Assembly: GCF_010131535.1 (NCBI RefSeq)
Contig: NZ_WUBS01000019.1
Coordinates: 62,001 to 126,000 of the forward strand
Length of the DNA: 64,000 nt
From: Acerihabitans arboris
GTDB lineage: Bacteria; Pseudomonadota; Gammaproteobacteria; Enterobacterales; Enterobacteriaceae
Direction: 5' to 3'
Shown here one piece after another: positions 61,001 to 64,000 of the stretch. The stretch's first letter is position 1. The number at the start of each line of letters is the position of its first letter. The notes beneath the pieces were generated by a model. The model did no database searches and was not told the origin of the DNA. It saw only the letters and a list, made by a program, of their open reading frames with translations. The translations under genes were made by a program, and so were the position numbers.

Positions 61001-63833
61001 AAATCTTCGGTTTATAAAAATTCCCGCCATCGAGGATGTGGCGATTTTAACCGAGGAGAAATGGCGTCTGGGTTTTGAAAATTCCGCGGAGCGCGCCTTG
61101 ATAACCTATAAAGATTTCCCAACGCTGCAATCAGCCATGGATTATCACCCCACCTACGATATTGCGCAAAATAATGAAAAATTATTAATGTCTCCTCCAG
61201 GCTTTATCGAGCTGATGCAACCTGCTCAGCCTGTGACGTATTCATTGTTTTTGTCACAGTATGACGGCGCGGAACAACAGCTGTTGTTACAAAAGAAAAT
61301 ACGCGCAGGCATCATCAAAGATCATTTATCCCAAAATAGTTATGAATTTATTCTATCGGTTATGAAAAACGCCGGTGTTATTACTAAAAACCATAAAGAA
61401 CTGCTGCTGGATTTATATAAGGCAAATCCACAAGACGCCCTGCTTCAGGTAATTAAAAAACCTATCCAGATCAAGACATTTACCGATATGTTGCGTATTG
61501 AACCGGGCAAGCTGGTGCGCTTTACCAATCTACAAGACAGCACGATTTCACATTTAATGCTGAGCGTGGGCAACGGCAGATTTGCCGGCATGAACAATAA
61601 TATGCTTGATAGAGTACTTAGTGACGAAAAACGTGTGCTCATTGCGGAGCAATTGGGAACCTTCAGGGATGATGATGTCCTGCATTCATATGGCCGGCGT
61701 AATACGTTTATGGTGGAAAAAGGGGATTTGCCATTCTTAATCACGCCTGAAAAATCCCTGATGAATATTGCTGAGAGCGTCAGTGCCAATACTGTGGCTG
61801 AGAAAAGCAGCACCCGTTTTGCCCTGGAAATTTTGGTTGCCGCAAAACAGCTGGTGCCGCAGCAAGCCGACGCGTTGGAGAGATTGGCGACGTTGATGAC
61901 CGGTAAACTGGAGGGTGAAAAACTTTCATTGATAAAGTTTAATAAATTTTTGGCCGTTGATCGGTATGTCGATAACAATAGCGAGCTTGAGGATCTGGCC
62001 GCCGGTAAATTGGTGGTCTTTTATACTGAGGATAAAAATTTACATACGATGGTCAGCCTGGGCGAAAATCGTTTTATGGGAATCAATAATCATATGATAA
62101 ACGATATGCTTAAAGAAGATCAGAGAATTATTTCCTCGCAGGAAATGGGGGCGATAATCAGCGGCAGAAGGATAAACAATTTAAAAAATTTCAAGGTTGC
62201 GGTAGGAGATGCTAATTTAGAAAAAACACGGATTTCCGCGCTGCTTGGGCCAGATGGGCGTATTGAGTACGTTAACCATGGGTTAAATAAGCTGCAAATG
62301 GAAATTAAGGCCCATGGCGCCCTGGCCAGCATAAATCATTATGACGCCATCGAACTGGCCGATATTATCCGCGGCTTACACGGCTCGTTGCACCCAGAAC
62401 AATCGCTGAGTCATATTGAGCTTATTTCATGTTTTGGCGCCTTGGGGGGCAGGCGTTCTTCCGCGCAAATTATTTCCGATCGTCTGGGCACAACGGTTGT
62501 CAGCTACCGGGGGGTGATTACCGATAGTAAGTCACGTAACCGCGGCTCCGGTATTATGTTTGAACCACGTCAAAGCTATGGCATGGAAAGAATACGGGAA
62601 AATGAGCTTTGGCATCGCCGCATTCATGATTTTATTGAAGACACCATGAGTTTATTCGGACGTTTGCCGTTCCAGCGCCATAGCAGGGCCGTTGCCGATA
62701 ATGTACCTTTTGCCGTGGTGGTTATTGATATTCTGCATTTCCTTAGAAAGGAAATTGATGCGCATACCCTTGTGCGTCACTATCCAGGCCTCATGTCCAA
62801 AAGAGCCTTGCTCCAGGCAGGCATGCTGGCAAGTCCGCTCGGCAATGAAGAGACGCTGATTACCGCCTTGTTGATCATTTTTTATGGCAACAGCGCTATG
62901 ATCGCTGCGATGGAGGCCTATATTTTATCCTCTGAATACGGCGCTACGCCGTCAGGTCCGGTGGTAATCAATAGCCGCAGTTTACGTCATCCTCTCTACT
63001 GGAAAGATATGGTGCCGGCGTTAAGCACCTATCGGCAGCTGCCGTCGGTCGTTGTTTCCAGTGACCTTATAAGTCATAGCAATATTTATATTTACTTGAA
63101 GGATGATAAATATGATTTAAGGGAATATATGATACGGGTCGGCAGTGATTGTAATAGTAAGAAACTGTGGCCGCTATTAGTGGCTAATTTTTTCAAGGAG
63201 CATTCCGGGTCTTTCCCCATTATGTCCGGCCTGAGAAATCAGGATATATTAAGTATGGGTTTCGAATTCTCGAATTTTCATTTTTTTCTTAATTCCTGGG
63301 TCAGATCTGATTTTAGCCTGCATATGGATTTGGCTACCGATGACGATAAGCCTGATGCCAGCCCGCTTGCATCTTATGTCCATTTTAGCGGTGACGATCG
63401 GCGGTTTACCGATACGCGTGAGGATATTGGCTTGGGGCATTCACTCTTAGTACAACTGGACAATAAGTTATTACTGTATATAAAAGATGAGCTAATTGTT
63501 GATCACAAGTTCGAGAGTAACGGCAGCGTGGCACATACATCCGCTCCAAATCCTCTGCCGTCCATACCACGGGCGGTCATTACCCTGGTGGAGAACAGGG
63601 AGAGGTTTGTCATGTTGCAAAGAGTGATTCCCAAAAAGATCGCAGGCAATCATGACGCCGTGGCTTTTTTTCTTGCCAAAGAAATTAATAAATATACACA
63701 AACCATTAAGCTCGGCGTCAAAAAGGAGCAGTCAATCGTTCCCGTCAGGTCGGCGGAGGCCAACGTTGTCTACAGCGATCCCGGCACGGTGAACAAAAGC
63801 TGGATATTGATCAATTTTATTCACAACGACTAG
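58002..63833 (+). CDS. Giant multidomain protein, probable toxin or effector, family not recognised
   Basis: I do not recognise this 1943-residue protein by name. It has no Sec signal. It has a hydrophobic helix at about 110-134, and Gly/Ala-rich hydrophobic segments at 641-685 and 700-719, a pattern seen in pore-forming or translocation parts of large toxins. Three diverged copies of a module with the pattern hhLhhGxGxFxGhN lie at about 834-908, 1168-1244 and 1335-1405. A His in IKAHG (His1438) and a Cys in IELISCFGALGG (Cys1477) resemble the His/Cys pair of clan CD toxin autoproteases (C80 family). A C-terminal region of about 400 residues follows. The 5' third is very AT-rich, unlike all neighbours. 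It replaces arfB and nlpE between yaeQ and proS. The start at 58002 has a poor ribosome-binding site; ATGs at residues 19 and 27 are alternatives. Function is inference only. Confidence 0.8.
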   Translation: MTSKSIENSLYFHVLHTLMNRDILYMLTTGQTHPHVSPSYNKDKSEIIKDIYLAGKISAIKNITNNKMINDNIIEVVSAGHAALDYTHGEDCRLYADIPIKRPDDWRKSVLGCGVKLFYLLTGIISGGALGYYLRYGSEDVHGHKWQLSMSPKEREEAKKIITIVRNHRINRTDSSSFQPKISLSEALLRTMAAIRLIPPVYNNTSIIQRGAGNDTPIGAMSVAVFSRPASISQPGGKASRRVKRAPRYMANHRLPACAREKNRIDYWQEIDENREKFIIYNDFFNGKTSANQNISTQDEAIAQKVFDNTTVRGLHKLWARDRWLHTFGLSDELAPDHANLTSNLIDILLSDILYRKYGLFISSLQFARQVALDIFYRKVTADGVSPFDYIYHGVYCIKQIFLRAPYRALLSPNESELKNLIILRTNVIGAREDNFLSYLEFVVNGQPTDIVAEFERLLIFFDASQDINDAYISMVKNRLAAALFPLMAQDTDSGIRSFVQLWMDGAINERLVGFTTPEGKSIAPGIIAIARSSGGLLVSLATSEIYYWTPDDTSAALKAFIAEHLSVMQKVFLASVTLSAKLDESQCVLASSIILIEVENIWMELKTLHFEKLDEHLGYHALDRSMPQASGHDDIMQQRLLASGAAVALLAFFFTGGSSAGCAAMMLSNILSGASGALYIHSAINTKDAQRRKNAWESALLSIVIAGLAGAPDLYLVMKTWGNREYGLIYRAADTLRKMICAGSTIGEAEAFIKSETRERTIKLLNELVKANNAQFGKLGRNSVEAMLAVLRICCRFDVNQHQYISKTTHFAKMFSQKKIIIDKSALASIPAGYELAVTEHGTNNLSLLLLCLGKGKFAGFNVQALGQSLDSSLRWEVVHSDYFNINNEGVLLTSGRSGTVYVEDSLPVSTPAIEMRLTDREGELATKLRRYCNRFKFDDKGDAIFSGVERFAINNGFDDVRFRALFIFDPAMKDQTARHYLLAANQQGTSFILEPNAENLRFIKIPAIEDVAILTEEKWRLGFENSAERALITYKDFPTLQSAMDYHPTYDIAQNNEKLLMSPPGFIELMQPAQPVTYSLFLSQYDGAEQQLLLQKKIRAGIIKDHLSQNSYEFILSVMKNAGVITKNHKELLLDLYKANPQDALLQVIKKPIQIKTFTDMLRIEPGKLVRFTNLQDSTISHLMLSVGNGRFAGMNNNMLDRVLSDEKRVLIAEQLGTFRDDDVLHSYGRRNTFMVEKGDLPFLITPEKSLMNIAESVSANTVAEKSSTRFALEILVAAKQLVPQQADALERLATLMTGKLEGEKLSLIKFNKFLAVDRYVDNNSELEDLAAGKLVVFYTEDKNLHTMVSLGENRFMGINNHMINDMLKEDQRIISSQEMGAIISGRRINNLKNFKVAVGDANLEKTRISALLGPDGRIEYVNHGLNKLQMEIKAHGALASINHYDAIELADIIRGLHGSLHPEQSLSHIELISCFGALGGRRSSAQIISDRLGTTVVSYRGVITDSKSRNRGSGIMFEPRQSYGMERIRENELWHRRIHDFIEDTMSLFGRLPFQRHSRAVADNVPFAVVVIDILHFLRKEIDAHTLVRHYPGLMSKRALLQAGMLASPLGNEETLITALLIIFYGNSAMIAAMEAYILSSEYGATPSGPVVINSRSLRHPLYWKDMVPALSTYRQLPSVVVSSDLISHSNIYIYLKDDKYDLREYMIRVGSDCNSKKLWPLLVANFFKEHSGSFPIMSGLRNQDILSMGFEFSNFHFFLNSWVRSDFSLHMDLATDDDKPDASPLASYVHFSGDDRRFTDTREDIGLGHSLLVQLDNKLLLYIKDELIVDHKFESNGSVAHTSAPNPLPSIPRAVITLVENRERFVMLQRVIPKKIAGNHDAVAFFLAKEINKYTQTIKLGVKKEQSIVPVRSAEANVVYSDPGTVNKSWILINFIHND

Positions 63834-63862
63834 CCGATCGCGAGACATATTGCCGATGGGCG

Positions 63863-63901
63863 GAAAAAGAATACCCGGCCGGGCATGCCGCCGGGCCGGG
63901 T
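63863..63901 (-). terminator. proS terminator
   Basis: On the minus strand ACCCGGCC (63901-63894) pairs with GGCCGGGT (63880-63873), with further pairing inside. It is followed by ATTCTTTTT. It lies just after the proS stop and between two convergent genes. Confidence 0.7.
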
Positions 63902-63918
63902 CATGAACAGGCGATAGA

Positions 63919-64000
63919 TTAACGCCGGGCGTTTTGGATTTCACCCACCAGGTAGTCGACGATAGCGCTGATTTTCATCATCTGCTTTTCGCCGACCCGG
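63919..64000 (-). CDS. proS: Prolyl-tRNA synthetase, C-terminal end
   Basis: Only the last 26 complete codons and the TAA (63921-63919) are in the window. The residues GEKQMMKISAIVDYLV closely follow the E. coli ProS end as I remember it (GEKQLIKTGDIVEYLV). The identity is supported by gene order, since proS follows yaeQ, arfB and nlpE in E. coli. The catalytic parts lie outside. Confidence 0.85.
   Translation of the reverse strand, partial: RVGEKQMMKISAIVDYLVGEIQNARR

Overview
The window is a chromosomal segment of an enterobacterium (order Enterobacterales). Nearly every gene is closely similar, as remembered, to its Escherichia coli counterpart in sequence, length and local order. It also carries GcvB and CsrB small RNAs, two initiator tRNA genes and the rpsB leader. 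Two blocks that are far apart in E. coli K-12 (recB to yqcA, and yaeH to proS) are joined here at about 24.7-24.9 kb. I believe this arrangement occurs in Yersinia-, Serratia- or Sodalis-like lineages. With the apparently high GC and a type III effector/chaperone pair, a Yersiniaceae, Pectobacteriaceae or Sodalis-group organism is plausible. The genus cannot be fixed from the sequence alone.

Layout. 0-7.4 kb: ptrA (3' part), recB and recD (double-strand break repair). 7.4-18 kb: argA with tandem ARG boxes, amiC, two tRNA-fMet genes, mltA, tcdA, csdE, csdA, ygdI, the gcvB/gcvA divergent pair, ygdD and rlmM. 18.5-24.7 kb: xni, ppnN, queF, syd, csrB with an upstream UvrY-type box, yqcC, truC and yqcA. 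24.9-50 kb: yaeH, dapD, glnD and map run leftward. The translation and envelope superoperon runs rightward: rpsB, tsf, pyrH, frr, dxr, uppS, cdsA, rseP, bamA, skp, lpxD, fabZ, lpxA, lpxB, rnhB, dnaE and accA. 50-64 kb: ldcC, yaeR, tilS, rof, yaeQ and the end of proS, interrupted by two accessory insertions.

The accessory insertions are the notable part. Between ldcC and yaeR sits a leftward two-gene unit: a SopB/SigD/IpgD-family inositol-phosphate phosphatase effector (catalytic CKSGKDRT motif) followed by a SigE/IpgE-like chaperone. Between yaeQ and proS, where E. coli has arfB and nlpE, lies one uninterrupted 1943-codon gene. It is locally AT-rich, especially at its 5' end, and encodes a very large protein I cannot assign to a named family. 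It has hydrophobic segments, three diverged copies of a ~75-residue module and a C-terminal His/Cys pair reminiscent of clan CD (C80-type) autoproteases. It is the best candidate in the window for an undescribed toxin or effector.

The rest is core physiology: RecBCD repair, arginine and lysine/diaminopimelate synthesis, peptidoglycan remodelling, tRNA and rRNA modification, nitrogen sensing, translation factors, isoprenoid, phospholipid and lipid A synthesis, outer-membrane protein assembly, replication and fatty-acid initiation. All protein and RNA identities come from reading the sequence and comparing it with remembered family members; no database search was run.
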